DNA of 64,000 bases from Eubacteriales bacterium (GCA_024655885.1 JANLFN010000001.1:372001-436000); one strand, 5' to 3'. Counted from the first letter of the stretch, positions 36,658 to 46,202 are shown. Numbers and translations are program-made. Notes: generated by a model from the sequence alone, not told the origin.

Positions 36658-36675
36658 TTGTATTCCCCTCTTCAT

Positions 36676-36794
36676 TTGAGGTTGAGGCCGGGGACACGAT
36701 TGATTGCTGAAAAAGCAAAATGCCTGAATTTCAACGCTTTTATCTTAACCTCAAGCTCAAACCTTATCCTTAGCCTCAGCCTTAACCTCAACTT
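36676..36794. repeat. Hexamer array with inverted partner between the glycosyltransferase gene and polC
   Basis: The polC-strand transcript carries about nine (G/A)AG triplets at mostly 3-nt spacing (36744-36794), reading as GAGGTT, AAGGCT, GAGGCT, AAGGAT, AAGGTT and similar. A 14-nt stretch of the array (36778-36791) is complementary at 12 of 14 positions to 36676-36689, which lies just upstream of the polC ribosome binding site. The hairpin could therefore affect polC translation. The whole gap between the two genes is made of this element. Confidence 0.65.
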
Positions 36795-36796
36795 CT

Positions 36797-37432
36797 TTAT
36801 CTTCTTGCAAGCTTCATCTCTCTAAGTATTTGCCGGTACATTTTTATCCTCTCTATGAATCCCCTGACAAGCCCAAGCTTTTCCTCCTTCATCACATGGG
36901 TCAAATCCCCCAGTTCAACCTCACACAGCCTGATGTTTTCAGTCTCCGCATACTTTGTCAAAGCGATTTCCATGCCGTATCCCAGCAGCTCCAGATTGGA
37001 AATACCCTCAAGGATGGATTTCCTCACAGCCCTCTGCCCCGAGAGGCAGGGCGAAATCTTATGGGCCAGATGGGTGGGAATTCTGCCGCTGCTGAATACT
37101 CCAAGAGTCATGTCGGCACGGTTTTGCACAATGGGTTCCAGCAGCCGGTTTACATGTTCTTCCCTTAATCCGATCAAATCCGCGTCCAGCAGCAGGATTA
37201 CATCCCCCCTGCTCCACTCCAGGCCTGCTTTAACCGCAGCCCCTTTCCCCATATTTTTCGGCTGCTGTATCACCTTTGCCCCGGCCATTTGAGAAATACA
37301 GGCGGTTCTATCGGTTGAACCGTCGCTCACAACGATGATTTCTCCGATTTTGCCCATCCTTTTCAGTACAGATATCACCTGGACAATCGTTTTTTCCTCA
37401 TTGTATGCAGGTATAATCGCACTTATGAACAA
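36797..37432 (-). CDS. Family 2 glycosyltransferase (dolichyl-phosphate-mannose-synthase-like)
   Basis: A 211-residue GT-A fold enzyme. It shows SAIIPAYNEEKTI (nucleotide-sugar entry), VVSDGSTDRTA, GKGAAVKAGLEWSRGDVILLLDADL (DxD motif) and LEGISNLELLGYGMEIAL. There is no membrane segment, unlike many family members. Related clostridial proteins are often annotated as glucosyl-3-phosphoglycerate or DPM1-like transferases, but the acceptor cannot be told from sequence. The start is TTG 37430-37432 behind GGAGAGG. A TATAAT-like box lies upstream but I find no convincing -35. Its stop is directly followed by the (G/A)AGNNN array. Confidence 0.8.
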   Translation of the reverse strand: MFISAIIPAYNEEKTIVQVISVLKRMGKIGEIIVVSDGSTDRTACISQMAGAKVIQQPKNMGKGAAVKAGLEWSRGDVILLLDADLIGLREEHVNRLLEPIVQNRADMTLGVFSSGRIPTHLAHKISPCLSGQRAVRKSILEGISNLELLGYGMEIALTKYAETENIRLCEVELGDLTHVMKEEKLGLVRGFIERIKMYRQILREMKLARR

Positions 37433-37520
37433 AACAGTCCTCTCCTACAAATTCACTAATGTATATTATACCGTGCAGTCTTCCCTTTAATGCAGCCAAT
37501 ACCCAAACATTCTGTTAAGT

Positions 37521-38582
37521 TCAAAGCCTGTCGATCTCCATCAACAGCTCCTCCACAACCTTATCCTCGGGCACCTTTCTTAAGATTTCCCCTTTTTTAA
37601 ACAAAAGGGCCTCTCCCTTGCCGCCGGCGATGCCGATATCCGCCTCTCTGGCTTCACCCGGGCCGTTTACGACGCATCCCATAATCGCCACCTTGATGTT
37701 CTTAGGGCTGCCTCTCAGCCTGTCCTCCACCTGCCGTGCAATCCTGACCAGGTCAATCCCGCATCTCCCGCAGGTAGGACAGGAAATCAGCTCAATGCCG
37801 TTCTTCCGCATTCCCAGGGATTTCAAAATTTCCAGTCCCACTTTTACCTCCTCCACCGGGTCCCCTGTCAGCGACACCCGGAGGGTATCCCCGATCCCCT
37901 CCGCCAGGAGGCAGCCCAAGCCTACCGAGGATTTGACCGTTCCTCCAAAAATTGTTCCTGCCTCCGTAACCCCTATGTGCAGGGGGTATTGGGTTTTCTC
38001 GGACATTAGCCTGTAAGCGGCGATGGTCAGTGGGACACTGGATGCTTTTAGTGAGAACAGGATAAGGTCAAAATCCAGGTCCTCCAGTATTTTTGAATGG
38101 TTTAGCGCGCTTTCCACCATCCCCTCGGGGGTAACCCGGCCATATTTTTCCAATATATGTTTTTCAACAGACCCTGAGTTAACCCCGATTCTTATGGGTA
38201 TCCCCCGTGACTTTGCCATGTCCGCCACGGCTTTAACCCTATCTATGCCTCCGATATTTCCCGGGTTCAACCTTATTTTGTCGGCTCCGTTTTTCATACA
38301 GGCCAGTGCCAGCCGGTAATCAAAGTGGATGTCCGCCACCAGGGGAATCTTAATTGATTTTTTAATTTTTCCCACCGCTTCAGCGGCCTGGTTATCGGGT
38401 ACGGCAACCCTGACAATATCACACCCCGCCTCTTCCAGGCGCTTTATCTGCTCTACCGTGGCGTTTACATCCCTGGTATCCGTGTTTGTCATGGACTGCA
38501 CGGTAACCGGCGCATCTCCCCCGATGAACCGGTCTCCAACCCTTATTTTTTTGGTTTCCCTTCGTCTTATAATATTGTCCAT
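37521..38582 (-). CDS. ispG: 4-hydroxy-3-methylbut-2-enyl diphosphate synthase IspG (GcpE)
   Basis: A 353-residue [4Fe-4S] enzyme of the MEP isoprenoid pathway converting MEcPP to HMBPP. A TIM-barrel part starts [25 protein letters not shown]; the C-terminal iron-sulfur domain shows [12 protein letters not shown] and [20 protein letters not shown]. The start used is ATG 38580-38582, 9 nt after AGGAGG; another ATG two codons upstream overlaps the rseP stop. It belongs to uppS-cdsA-dxr-rseP-ispG, so the operon supplies isoprenoid precursors together with the undecaprenyl carrier made from them. Confidence 0.96.
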   Translation of the reverse strand: MDNIIRRRETKKIRVGDRFIGGDAPVTVQSMTNTDTRDVNATVEQIKRLEEAGCDIVRVAVPDNQAAEAVGKIKKSIKIPLVADIHFDYRLALACMKNGADKIRLNPGNIGGIDRVKAVADMAKSRGIPIRIGVNSGSVEKHILEKYGRVTPEGMVESALNHSKILEDLDFDLILFSLKASSVPLTIAAYRLMSEKTQYPLHIGVTEAGTIFGGTVKSSVGLGCLLAEGIGDTLRVSLTGDPVEEVKVGLEILKSLGMRKNGIELISCPTCGRCGIDLVRIARQVEDRLRGSPKNIKVAIMGCVVNGPGEAREADIGIAGGKGEALLFKKGEILRKVPEDKVVEELLMEIDRL

Positions 38583-38587
38583 GATCA

Positions 38588-39883
38588 TCAGCCTCCTGTA
38601 AGCAGACGCATAATATCATTAAAAGTCAGCAGCACAAAAAGGGTGAGCATGACCACAAAGCCTATCATCATGATAAGCCCTTCCTTCTCCATGGGCAAAG
38701 GCTTTTTTCTTATGCCCTCCACCATAAGAAGCACCAGTTTGCTCCCATCCGCCGGCGGAATGGGTAAAAGGTTTGTAATGCCAAGGCCTATGCTGATTAA
38801 CGCAACCATTTTCAGCAGGTCAAGCACCACCATCAAAGCGGTCGGACTCTGCTGCACGACAGTATTGATGGCCGAGACTATGCCGACAGGTCCCGCCATT
38901 TGATCTAAAGGAACCTTCCCTCTTATCAGCCACCCGATAGAATAGATCTCCATTCTTGTTATGGAATAGGAATTGGTTATAGACCTGCCTATCACCTGGA
39001 ATATATTCCCCTTCTCCGATGTAAAGTCAAAACCTAGATAGTACTGTTCAGGCGTTTTCTGCAGCATGGGCGTCATGGTCAACACCTGATTGCTGCCGTC
39101 TCTCACAACCGTTACTTCCACAGGTTTATCTTTATTTTCATTCAGCAAGCTGCTTATTTCCTGTCTGCTTGCAACTTTCCCTCCGTTTATTTCCACAATC
39201 CTGTCATCTGGAAGCAGCCCTCCCTTGCCGGCAGGAGAATTGGGGTCTACGGCAGCAACAATATTGGAGTCCGGGCCGTCTGCCGCCTTGGCCGTAAATC
39301 CAAGGATATACCTGTTTTGCGCAGGTATTTTCTGCGGCGTGATCTCCATCCGGATTTTTTGATTGTCCCGGAGCACTTCCACTGTGGCAGGGTTTCCATC
39401 GGAGGAATATAAAAACATGCTTATATCCATGGGCTGGTAAATTCTCTTTTGGTCATAGCTTATGATCTCGTCCCCTGGTCTGAGCCCTGCGGAGTAAGCA
39501 GGTGAATCCTTTACAACGGTATTGATTCTGGTGGTATCGTACCCCGCTATGGAATAGCCGACCAGCAGCACCAGTACCGCCACAACAATATTGGCCAGCG
39601 GTCCTGCAACTATTGTGGCCATTCTAGCCGGTACCGACTTTTTGCTGAAGGACCTTTCGCTTTCAGATGCTTCATCCTCTCCTTCCAGCTTCACATAGGC
39701 AAGGGCAGGAATAAGCCTGAGGGAATATTCCGTCTCCCCCCGTTTGAAGCCGAACAGCCTGGGACCGATAAAGAGTGAAAACTCAAGCACCTTTATTCCT
39801 GCCAGCCTGGCAACAATAAAATGGCCTAGTTCATGTACGATCACAATTAAATTAAATGCAATAAGCGCCAATAGCAGTCGCAT
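38588..39883 (-). CDS. rseP: Site-2 membrane metalloprotease RseP/RasP
   Basis: A 431-residue intramembrane zinc protease. The HELGH motif is in the first membrane segment (about 18-22). Two PDZ domains lie between the catalytic helices (around 120-190, with [18 protein letters not shown], and 200-280, with [20 protein letters not shown]). The second catalytic motif reads [13 protein letters not shown], in place of the more common LDG, with the metal-binding Asp kept. Such enzymes cut membrane-bound anti-sigma factors and signal peptides. It lies between dxr and ispG, the standard arrangement. The ATG at 39881-39883 has a GGAGG site. Confidence 0.94.
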   Translation of the reverse strand: MRLLLALIAFNLIVIVHELGHFIVARLAGIKVLEFSLFIGPRLFGFKRGETEYSLRLIPALAYVKLEGEDEASESERSFSKKSVPARMATIVAGPLANIVVAVLVLLVGYSIAGYDTTRINTVVKDSPAYSAGLRPGDEIISYDQKRIYQPMDISMFLYSSDGNPATVEVLRDNQKIRMEITPQKIPAQNRYILGFTAKAADGPDSNIVAAVDPNSPAGKGGLLPDDRIVEINGGKVASRQEISSLLNENKDKPVEVTVVRDGSNQVLTMTPMLQKTPEQYYLGFDFTSEKGNIFQVIGRSITNSYSITRMEIYSIGWLIRGKVPLDQMAGPVGIVSAINTVVQQSPTALMVVLDLLKMVALISIGLGITNLLPIPPADGSKLVLLMVEGIRKKPLPMEKEGLIMMIGFVVMLTLFVLLTFNDIMRLLTGG

Positions 39884-39895
39884 AAATTACCTCCA

Positions 39896-41050
39896 TTATT
39901 TGTTCTTTGAATATTGATTATATGCTTCCCTCCTGGCCCAGTTGTCTATTTGCATTATATCGTCCAGGCCCGGCTGATTATTCGGCACATGTTTGCTCAT
40001 TACCTTTTCAATAATCCTTGGAATTTCTAAAAAACCTATTTCCTTTTTTAGAAAAAGGCTGACGGCTATTTCGTTTGCGCCGTTCATCACCGTCGGCATT
40101 GTGCCTCCCGCCTCCAAAGCCTCAAAAGCAAGTCTCAAGCAGGGAAAAGCTTTAGTATCCGGCTCTTCGAACGTTAAAGCACCTGTCTCCAAAAAATTGA
40201 GCCTGGAAAAATGATTTAAAGCCCTTTTGGGGTAAGTAAGGGCAAACTGGATGGGAATTTTCATATCCGCCGGACCCATTTGCGCAATCACAGAGCCGTC
40301 CCTGTATTCCACCATGGAATGGATGACGCTCTGCGGATGGACTACCACCTGAATCTGCTCCTTTTCGATGCCGAACAGCCATTTCGCTTCAATAACTTCC
40401 AATCCTTTATTCATAAGCGTGGCCGAATCAATGGTAATCTTGCTTCCCATTGTCCAGTTGGGATGCCTCAAGGCTTGTTCCAGCGATACCTTTTCAAGCT
40501 CGGCCCCGCTTTTTCCTCTGAAGGGTCCTCCTGAGGCCGTCAAAATTATTTTGGACACATCCTCCCTATTATTCCCCATTAAGCTCTGAAAAATTGCGGA
40601 GTGTTCGCTGTCCACAGGCAAAATTTCAACCTGCCGCTTTTTAGCTTCAGCCATCACCAATTGCCCTGCGGTAACCAGGGTCTCCTTGTTTGCAAGAGCA
40701 ATGTGCTTGCCTTTTTTTATGGCCTCCATGGTGGGTATCAGCCCTGCAATACCCACAACAGAAGTCACCACCGTATCTGCCTCCTCAACAGCCGCTACTT
40801 CCTTTAGCCCATCCATTCCGTACAGAACCTGGACGTCAATCCCTGCAAGCCTTGTTTTTAACTTGTTTGCCAGGAATTCATCCCCTACGGCGACAACCTG
40901 GGGTCTAAATTCCAACGCTTGTTTTTCAAGCAGGTCTATATTCGTATTCGCGCTTAATCCACACACCCGCAAGCCCAGGCTGCGTGCTACTTCAAGGGTT
41001 TGCGTGCCTATTGAGCCTGTCGAACCCAGTATGGATATGTTTTTAGCCAT
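39896..41050 (-). CDS. dxr: 1-deoxy-D-xylulose 5-phosphate reductoisomerase Dxr
   Basis: A 384-residue NADPH-dependent enzyme making MEP from DXP, the committed step of the MEP pathway. The NADPH-binding ILGSTGSIGTQTLEVA motif starts at about residue 6. Active-site regions ALANKETLVTAGQLV, LPVDSEHSAIFQ, SGGPFRGKS and HPNWTMGSKITIDSATLMNKGLEVIEA are complete. Length is normal. It is the third gene of the uppS-cdsA-dxr-rseP-ispG operon. Confidence 0.97.
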   Translation of the reverse strand: MAKNISILGSTGSIGTQTLEVARSLGLRVCGLSANTNIDLLEKQALEFRPQVVAVGDEFLANKLKTRLAGIDVQVLYGMDGLKEVAAVEEADTVVTSVVGIAGLIPTMEAIKKGKHIALANKETLVTAGQLVMAEAKKRQVEILPVDSEHSAIFQSLMGNNREDVSKIILTASGGPFRGKSGAELEKVSLEQALRHPNWTMGSKITIDSATLMNKGLEVIEAKWLFGIEKEQIQVVVHPQSVIHSMVEYRDGSVIAQMGPADMKIPIQFALTYPKRALNHFSRLNFLETGALTFEEPDTKAFPCLRLAFEALEAGGTMPTVMNGANEIAVSLFLKKEIGFLEIPRIIEKVMSKHVPNNQPGLDDIMQIDNWARREAYNQYSKNK

Positions 41051-41120
41051 GTTTTAAGCTCCTTGATGTAAAAGTCATCTGTGTATTTATGAAATCAGCA
41101 CACTTCCGGTTATGGTTTTT

Positions 41121-41972
41121 TTAAGCCGCGCTGATGATAAATCGGATATAGTAGTATACCAGCGGTGAAACAAAAAGTATGCTGTCAAACCTGTCCAGTA
41201 CACCCCCGTGCCCGGGCATTATATTTCCGTAGTCCTTAATATTTACATACCGCTTGACGGCGGAGGCGCCCCAATCCCCAATCTGGGAAATAAATCCGTT
41301 TAAAGCCCCGAGTATGACAAAATGATAAAGGGGTGTATAACCGATAAAATGGTTATAATTTAAAAACAGCCCATACAAAACGGTCAGCAGCACGCATCCT
41401 GCTACCCCGCCGATAGCCCCCTCAAGGGTTTTTTTAGGGCTGATTACCGGTAAAATCTTTTTTTTCCCCAAGCCCATACCCGTAAAAAAAGCAGCGGTGT
41501 CGGTGCCCCATGCCCCGATAAAGGCCAGCCATATGTAATAAAAACCGTTATCAAGGTTTCTCGTCATCACCAAAAAAGAGAAGGAAAACGCGATATAGAA
41601 TATTCCGAACAGCGTAAGGGATATATCCGAAAGATTATACCTTTCATAGGAGAAAATGATAAGCAAAAAAAGAAGAATAAAAATTACAAATATAAAAAAG
41701 AAGAAGTTGCTGGCATACCTGAACTCTTTGACTATTTCGGCTATAGGCTCTATTTTCCCATACAATCCGATAAACAGTATAAGAAGGCATGACATGTATC
41801 CCACCGCTTTCACAGGTCTGTAGCCACCTTTCGAAAGGGAATTGTAAAATTCATGCATGCCTACAAGCGCCAGCAAAAAAACCGCCATCCCAAAAACCAG
41901 TTCACCAAACCATACTACCAATCCAAGTAAAACCAATCCGACAACCGAACTTATCACTCTAGTTTTTAGCAA
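41121..41972 (-). CDS. cdsA: Phosphatidate cytidylyltransferase CdsA
   Basis: A 283-residue integral membrane enzyme making CDP-diacylglycerol, the precursor of phospholipids. Eight or so transmembrane segments are evident; the C-terminal signature RYVNIKDYGNIMPGHGGVLDRFDS is intact. WGTDTAAFFTGMGLGKKK...SPKKTLEGAIGG is the usual middle motif. The start is TTG 41970-41972, immediately after the uppS stop, with GGAGG 7 nt upstream. The product also feeds PgsA, encoded at 61346. Confidence 0.96.
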   Translation of the reverse strand: MLKTRVISSVVGLVLLGLVVWFGELVFGMAVFLLALVGMHEFYNSLSKGGYRPVKAVGYMSCLLILFIGLYGKIEPIAEIVKEFRYASNFFFFIFVIFILLFLLIIFSYERYNLSDISLTLFGIFYIAFSFSFLVMTRNLDNGFYYIWLAFIGAWGTDTAAFFTGMGLGKKKILPVISPKKTLEGAIGGVAGCVLLTVLYGLFLNYNHFIGYTPLYHFVILGALNGFISQIGDWGASAVKRYVNIKDYGNIMPGHGGVLDRFDSILFVSPLVYYYIRFIISAA

Positions 41973-42728
41973 CTAAATACCTCCATATCTCCTGTTCCTC
42001 TTCTGATAATCCCGGATGGCCTGGATCAAATGTTCACGTCTGAAATCCGGCCACAGGACATCCGAATACCATAACTCACTATATGCGGACTGCCACAAAA
42101 GAAAATTGCTTATTCTTTTCTCCCCACTGGTCCGTATGATTAAATCGGGGTCCGGAATATCCGCGGTGTATAACCTCTGGGATATATATTTCTCATCTAT
42201 ATCCTCCGGGTTTATTACACCTTTTTTTATCTCCCTGCCAATGGCTCTTACGGCAGATACAATCTCATCCCTGCCGCCATAGTTCAGCGCTATAGTCAGG
42301 GTTAAGCCGCTGTTGTTCTTTGTAGACTCCTCTACTTTGTGAATTTCCTTTTTTATTTCCTCCGAAAGCTCTTTTTTTTCACCAATAACCCGGATTTTTA
42401 TATTTTCGCCTTCCAGCTCCACGTCCGCATTTTTTAAATACTCCAGCAGCAAAGCCATTAAAGCGTCGACTTCAGTTTTAGGCCTTTTCCAATTCTCTGT
42501 GGAAAAGGCATAGACCGTCAGATACCGGACTCCTATTTCACTGCAAATCTTTACAATTTTTTTCAGGTTTTTAGAACCTTCCCTATGCCCATAGTTCCTG
42601 GGCATTCCTCTCCTGTTGGCCCACCGTCCGTTTCCGTCCACAATGATTGCTACATGCTGCGGTATGTTCCTGCTGTCCATACCCGTTTCCGTCTCTTTAT
42701 TTGCAAACAACTTTTCAAAAAACGACAT
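41973..42728 (-). CDS. uppS: Undecaprenyl diphosphate synthase UppS
   Basis: A 251-residue cis-prenyltransferase that makes the C55 lipid carrier of peptidoglycan. It shows HVAIIVDGNGRWANRRGMPR with the catalytic aspartate, GHREGSKNLKKIVK, YLTVYAFSTENWKRP and RTSGEKRISNFLLWQSAYSELWYSDVLWPDF. It is the first gene of its operon, behind a plausible promoter at 42779-42808 and a GGAGG site. Lipid II made with this carrier is the substrate of RodA and the PBPs in the window. Confidence 0.97.
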   Translation of the reverse strand: MSFFEKLFANKETETGMDSRNIPQHVAIIVDGNGRWANRRGMPRNYGHREGSKNLKKIVKICSEIGVRYLTVYAFSTENWKRPKTEVDALMALLLEYLKNADVELEGENIKIRVIGEKKELSEEIKKEIHKVEESTKNNSGLTLTIALNYGGRDEIVSAVRAIGREIKKGVINPEDIDEKYISQRLYTADIPDPDLIIRTSGEKRISNFLLWQSAYSELWYSDVLWPDFRREHLIQAIRDYQKRNRRYGGI

Positions 42729-42778
42729 TTATGCCTCCAAATTTGCTTTGCACCGAAAAATATTATCTAAATAATTAT

Positions 42779-42808
42779 AATATAATAATTAGAATATGAA
42801 AAGAACAA
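42779..42808 (-). promoter_or_regulatory. Possible promoter of the uppS-cdsA-dxr-rseP-ispG operon
   Basis: TTGTTC (42803-42808) and TATATT (42779-42784) are 18 nt apart; a second TATAAT overlaps the downstream side. The spacing is good but the -35 match is weak. Confidence 0.4.
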
Positions 42809-42819
42809 AAGCTTTTTAC

Positions 42820-42848
42820 AAAAATATAGCCCCTCATAATTTGAGGGG
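42820..42848 (-). terminator. Terminator overlapping the stop of the PASTA mini-protein gene
   Basis: ACCCCTCA pairs with TGAGGGG around an AATTA-type loop in the minus transcript, followed by CTATATTTTTG. The first arm contains the last codons of the gene. It closes the rpsB-frr series and insulates it from the uppS promoter. Confidence 0.65.
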
Positions 42849-43040
42849 TTTGCACACCAGCAGTTTAACTTTAGAACTCTCAACGGCATTTATCCTTATT
42901 ACCCTGTAGTGCTTGTCATAGCCGCTTTCTGTATGCCCGGGAGGGCTTAAAACCTCAACCTCATAATGGATGATGCCGACGGTGTCCAAGACTTGAACAG
43001 CCTCATCCACTGTAAACCCAATCACATCAGGAATTCCCAT
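42834..43040 (-). CDS. Single PASTA-like domain protein, 68 residues
   Basis: The protein starts MGIPDVIGFTVDEAVQVLDT, which matches the PASTA pattern (xPDVxGxTxxEAxxxLxxxGI), and continues with IIHYEVEVLSPPG and a RVIRINAVESSKVKLLVCKPL strand. It has no signal peptide or membrane segment, so unlike typical PASTA modules of PBPs and Ser/Thr kinases it would be cytoplasmic. The start is ATG 43038-43040 behind GGAGAG; an in-frame extension upstream overlaps frr and is unlikely. It follows frr by 55 nt and ends in a terminator. Function unknown. Confidence 0.65.
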   Translation of the reverse strand: MGIPDVIGFTVDEAVQVLDTVGIIHYEVEVLSPPGHTESGYDKHYRVIRINAVESSKVKLLVCKPLKL

Positions 43041-43095
43041 ATAAATACTCTCTCCGTTCTCCCGCCTTCCATCCCGAATATCTGCCGTTAAAGCA

Positions 43096-43653
43096 TTACA
43101 TCTCAAGAATCTCTTTATCCTTAGCCTCGACAATTTTATCCACTTCGGCTATGTACTTGTCCGTTAGGTTTTGCACATCCTTTTCCGCATCCTTAATGTC
43201 ATCCTCTGTTAACTCCCCGGTCTTTTTCTGAGCCTTGAAACGCTCGATGGCATCCCTGCGGATAGAGCGGATGGCAACCTTGGCCTCCTCCCCGTCCTTT
43301 TTTACTATCTTGGTCAGCTCTTTTCTTCTCTCTTCGGTCAATATGGGAAATACAAGCCTTATTACTTTTCCGTCGTTATTGGGGTTGATTCCGATGTCTG
43401 ACTTTTGTATGGCCTTTTCAATTTCCTTTAACATCTTTGCATCCCAAGGCTGAATTACGATCACCCTGGCCTCGGGAACAGATATGTTCCCCAACTGGTT
43501 GATAGGGGTGGGAACCCCGTAGTAGTCAACAGTCACCTTATCCAGAATTGCGGGATTGGCTCTTCCGGCCCTTAACCCCACCAGTTTTTCTTTTAGAGCG
43601 CCAATGGTTTTCTTCATCTTTTCTTCAATAGGTTTATACATATCTTTATCCAT
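43096..43653 (-). CDS. frr: Ribosome recycling factor
   Basis: A 185-residue factor that splits post-termination ribosomes with EF-G. It shows the family pattern [76 protein letters not shown] and [32 protein letters not shown]. Length is typical. It starts 14 nt after pyrH, the standard order rpsB-tsf-pyrH-frr. Confidence 0.97.
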   Translation of the reverse strand: MDKDMYKPIEEKMKKTIGALKEKLVGLRAGRANPAILDKVTVDYYGVPTPINQLGNISVPEARVIVIQPWDAKMLKEIEKAIQKSDIGINPNNDGKVIRLVFPILTEERRKELTKIVKKDGEEAKVAIRSIRRDAIERFKAQKKTGELTEDDIKDAEKDVQNLTDKYIAEVDKIVEAKDKEILEM

Positions 43654-43667
43654 ATAAATCCTCCCTG

Positions 43668-44375
43668 CTACATAATTGAAGTCCCTATAACCTCTCCGAG
43701 TACGGCCTTTTTGATATTTTCCGGCTCATCAAGCCCAAAGACAAGAATAGGTATTTTATTGTCCATGCAAAGGGATGTTGCTGTGGAATCCATCACCCCC
43801 AGCCCCTTGTTCAACACATCAATGTAGGTAAGCCTGTCGAATTTCTTGGCATCGGGATTGGTCTTAGGATCTCTGTCATAAACACCGTCAACCTTTTTGG
43901 CGAGTAAAATTACTTCCGCATCGATTTCCGCCGCCCTCAGCGCCGCAGTGGTATCTGTAGAAAAATAAGGGTTCCCCGTCCCGCACGCGAATATGACGAT
44001 TCTTTTCTTTTCAAGATGCCTGACAGCCCTTCTCCGGATATAGGGCTCCGCAATCTGCCTCATTTCTATAGCTGTTTGCACTCTGGTAGGAATTCCTCTT
44101 GCTTCAAAGGAATCCTGCAGCGCAAGAGCATTGATAACCGTAGCCAGCATCCCCATATGGTCGGCCGTTGTACGGTCCATCCCTTTGCCGCTTCTTCCTC
44201 TCCAAAAATTCCCTCCTCCCACAACAATGGCAATTTCAACACCCATGTTATAAACTTCACCGATCTTATCCGATATCTCATTCAGTGTCTCCGAATCTAT
44301 TCCGCTTTCTTTGCTGCCGGCCAGAGCTTCTCCGCTGATTTTGATCATTACCCTTTTATATTTAGGCTCGTGCAT
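43668..44375 (-). CDS. pyrH: UMP kinase PyrH
   Basis: A 235-residue amino-acid-kinase-fold enzyme phosphorylating UMP to UDP. Motifs [61 protein letters not shown] and the C-terminal [21 protein letters not shown] are all present. It lies between tsf and frr, but a terminator (44472-44499) separates it from tsf, so it may depend on readthrough or on its own promoter, which I could not identify with confidence. The ATG is at 44373-44375 with AAGGGGGA upstream. Confidence 0.97.
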   Translation of the reverse strand: MHEPKYKRVMIKISGEALAGSKESGIDSETLNEISDKIGEVYNMGVEIAIVVGGGNFWRGRSGKGMDRTTADHMGMLATVINALALQDSFEARGIPTRVQTAIEMRQIAEPYIRRRAVRHLEKKRIVIFACGTGNPYFSTDTTAALRAAEIDAEVILLAKKVDGVYDRDPKTNPDAKKFDRLTYIDVLNKGLGVMDSTATSLCMDNKIPILVFGLDEPENIKKAVLGEVIGTSIM

Positions 44376-44471
44376 TGAAATTGTATCCCCCTTAATCCTT
44401 ATGATAATTTTTCTACATCCAGATAAAAAATCCTGCTGATTTTCAAATTTTTCTTCGCCCTACTAAGCCGT

Positions 44472-44499
44472 AAAAAAGGGAACATATCTATGTTCCCTC
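44472..44499 (-). terminator. Intrinsic terminator after tsf
   Basis: In the minus transcript AGGGAACATA pairs perfectly with TATGTTCCCT (2-nt spacer plus turn), followed by six T residues. It starts 5 nt past the tsf stop and is one of the best-formed terminators in the window. Confidence 0.88.
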
Positions 44500-44504
44500 C
44501 TCAA

Positions 44505-45152
44505 TTAACCACCTATCTGCTTCATTACTTCCTCCGCAAAATTCTCTTCCTTTTTCGTCAATCCCTCGCCCCTCTCAAACCTTGCAAATCTTCTGATGTT
44601 AATGTTTTCGCCAATTTTTGCAACCTTTTCGGTTAGAAGCTGGCCTACCGTCTTATCCGGATCCTTGATAAACGGCTGTTCCAAAAGGCAGATCTCCTTA
44701 TAGAATTTTTCAATTCTCCCTTCAACCATTTTTTCGACGATCTTTTCGGGTTTGCCTTCATTTAAAGCCTGTGCCCTTAAAATTTCCCTTTCTTTTTCCA
44801 AAACACTGGCAGGCACTTCTTCTCTCCTTATGTATTCAGGCTTGCTTGCGGCTATTTGGAGAGCAATATCTTTTACAAAAGCTTTAAACTCTTCGTTTTG
44901 TGCCGCAAAATCCGTTTCAATATTGACCTCAACCAGAACTCCTATCCTTCCATTCCCATGGATATAAGCATCCACAATACCTTCTGCGGCAATCCTTCCC
45001 GCTTTCTTGGCCGCAGCAGCCAAGCCTTTTTCCCGTAAATACTCTATGGCTTTTTCCACATCTCCATTCGTTTCGGTAAGAGCCTTCTTGCAATCCATCA
45101 TCCCGGCCCCTGTTCTCTCGCGAAGCTCTTTTACCATATCGGCAGTAACCAT
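44505..45152 (-). CDS. tsf: Translation elongation factor Ts
   Basis: A 215-residue nucleotide exchange factor for EF-Tu. It shows [25 protein letters not shown], the conserved UBA-like N-terminus, and the core [20 protein letters not shown]. The family can be longer; this is the shorter Firmicutes form. The start is ATG 45150-45152, 6 nt after GGAGGA; the upstream open frame is not used. A terminator-like hairpin lies between rpsB and this gene and another directly behind it. Confidence 0.97.
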   Translation of the reverse strand: MVTADMVKELRERTGAGMMDCKKALTETNGDVEKAIEYLREKGLAAAAKKAGRIAAEGIVDAYIHGNGRIGVLVEVNIETDFAAQNEEFKAFVKDIALQIAASKPEYIRREEVPASVLEKEREILRAQALNEGKPEKIVEKMVEGRIEKFYKEICLLEQPFIKDPDKTVGQLLTEKVAKIGENINIRRFARFERGEGLTKKEENFAEEVMKQIGG

Positions 45153-45218
45153 GGCAATTCCTCCAACTCTAAAATTATTCTTATTATTTACTCTCATTGA
45201 CTGTTTTTATACATAAGT

Positions 45219-45257
45219 AAAAAACGGTCTTCAGCCCTGTTTAGACCAAAGACCGGC
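45219..45257 (-). terminator. Terminator/attenuator between rpsB and tsf
   Basis: CCGGTCTT pairs with AAGACCG, the loop is 17 nt, and six T residues follow in the minus transcript. It would cut most rpsB transcripts before tsf, giving more S2 than EF-Ts message, or act as a regulated attenuator. Confidence 0.75.
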
Positions 45258-45261
45258 TTTT

Positions 45262-46017
45262 TTAAAGGGCTTTCTCTTCTTCTCCTTCTATTTCAGCTTC
45301 CACTCCGGCAGGTTCTTCAGCCGTCGTCAACTGTTCGCCCTGCTTTCCTTCAATAATAGCGTCCGCCATTTTTGCGGCTATTAACTTAACCGCCCTTATT
45401 GCATCATCATTCCCTGGAATGACGTAGTCCACTTCATCCGGATCACAGTTGGTATCCACTATGGCCACCACGGGTATACCCAGCTTCCTCGCTTCTAAAA
45501 TGGCAATCCTTTCTTTCCGGGGGTCAACAACAAACAGCGCGCCGGGAAGCCTTTTCATGTTCTTGATTCCGCCAAGATATTTTTCAAGCTTCTCCATTTC
45601 CCCTCTCAGCTTAATAACCTCTTTTTTAGGCAGTACGTCAAAAGTTCCGTTTTGTTCCATTTCAATGAGCTGATTAAGCCTGTCAATTCTTCTGCGGATG
45701 GTTTTAAAGTTGGTCAGCATACCGCCCAGCCACCTTGCATTTACAAAAAACTGCCCGCTTCTTTCAGCTTCCTCCCTGATGGAATCCTGAGCCTGCTTTT
45801 TAGTCCCTACAAAAAGAACGTCCTCACCGTTCATGGAAACTTCCCTGACAAAATAATAGGCCTCTTCTACTTTTTTTACAGTCTTCTGAAGATCAATGAT
45901 ATAAATACCGTTTCTCTCTGTAAAAATGTACTCGGCCATTTTAGGGTTCCATCTTCTGGTCTGATGGCCAAAATGGACACCAGCTTCCAGCAACTGTTTC
46001 ATTGAAATCACTGACAT
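45262..46017 (-). CDS. rpsB: 30S ribosomal protein S2
   Basis: A 251-residue S2 protein. It begins [27 protein letters not shown] and includes [32 protein letters not shown] and the [24 protein letters not shown] signature. A glutamate-rich tail ends the protein. It is first in the rpsB-tsf-pyrH-frr series, with a strong promoter at 46126-46154 and a leader of about 100 nt. The ATG at 46015-46017 has GGAGGTG upstream. Confidence 0.98.
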   Translation of the reverse strand: MSVISMKQLLEAGVHFGHQTRRWNPKMAEYIFTERNGIYIIDLQKTVKKVEEAYYFVREVSMNGEDVLFVGTKKQAQDSIREEAERSGQFFVNARWLGGMLTNFKTIRRRIDRLNQLIEMEQNGTFDVLPKKEVIKLRGEMEKLEKYLGGIKNMKRLPGALFVVDPRKERIAILEARKLGIPVVAIVDTNCDPDEVDYVIPGNDDAIRAVKLIAAKMADAIIEGKQGEQLTTAEEPAGVEAEIEGEEEKAL

Positions 46018-46120
46018 TAAATTACACCTCCATTAGTTTTATACCTCCGCCGCTTTCATTTTCACAGAACACCCAACGCGGGCACACTCCTGCAAATCCA
46101 ACAGCGTGTGTATTTTCCGT
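46018..46120 (-). promoter_or_regulatory. rpsB leader RNA, possible autoregulatory structure
   Basis: The 5' leader between the predicted start site and rpsB contains several short stems (ACACAC with GTGTG, and a CCCGCGTTGGG turn) and a second purine site GGCGGAGG well before the true ribosome binding site. Ribosomal protein leaders of this length often bind the encoded protein. I cannot match it to a named class by eye, so regulation by S2 is an inference. Confidence 0.4.
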
Positions 46121-46125
46121 GTAGT

Positions 46126-46154
46126 AGTATAACACATGAAAATTTTTTTATCAA
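46126..46154 (-). promoter_or_regulatory. rpsB promoter
   Basis: TTGATA (46149-46154) and TATACT (46126-46131) are exactly 17 nt apart on the minus strand, each 5/6 to consensus. Transcription should begin near 46119. Confidence 0.78.
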
Positions 46155-46202
46155 GAATTTTAAATCAAAGTCATTAAAATAGTTGCATAGCTGCAGCATA
46201 AT

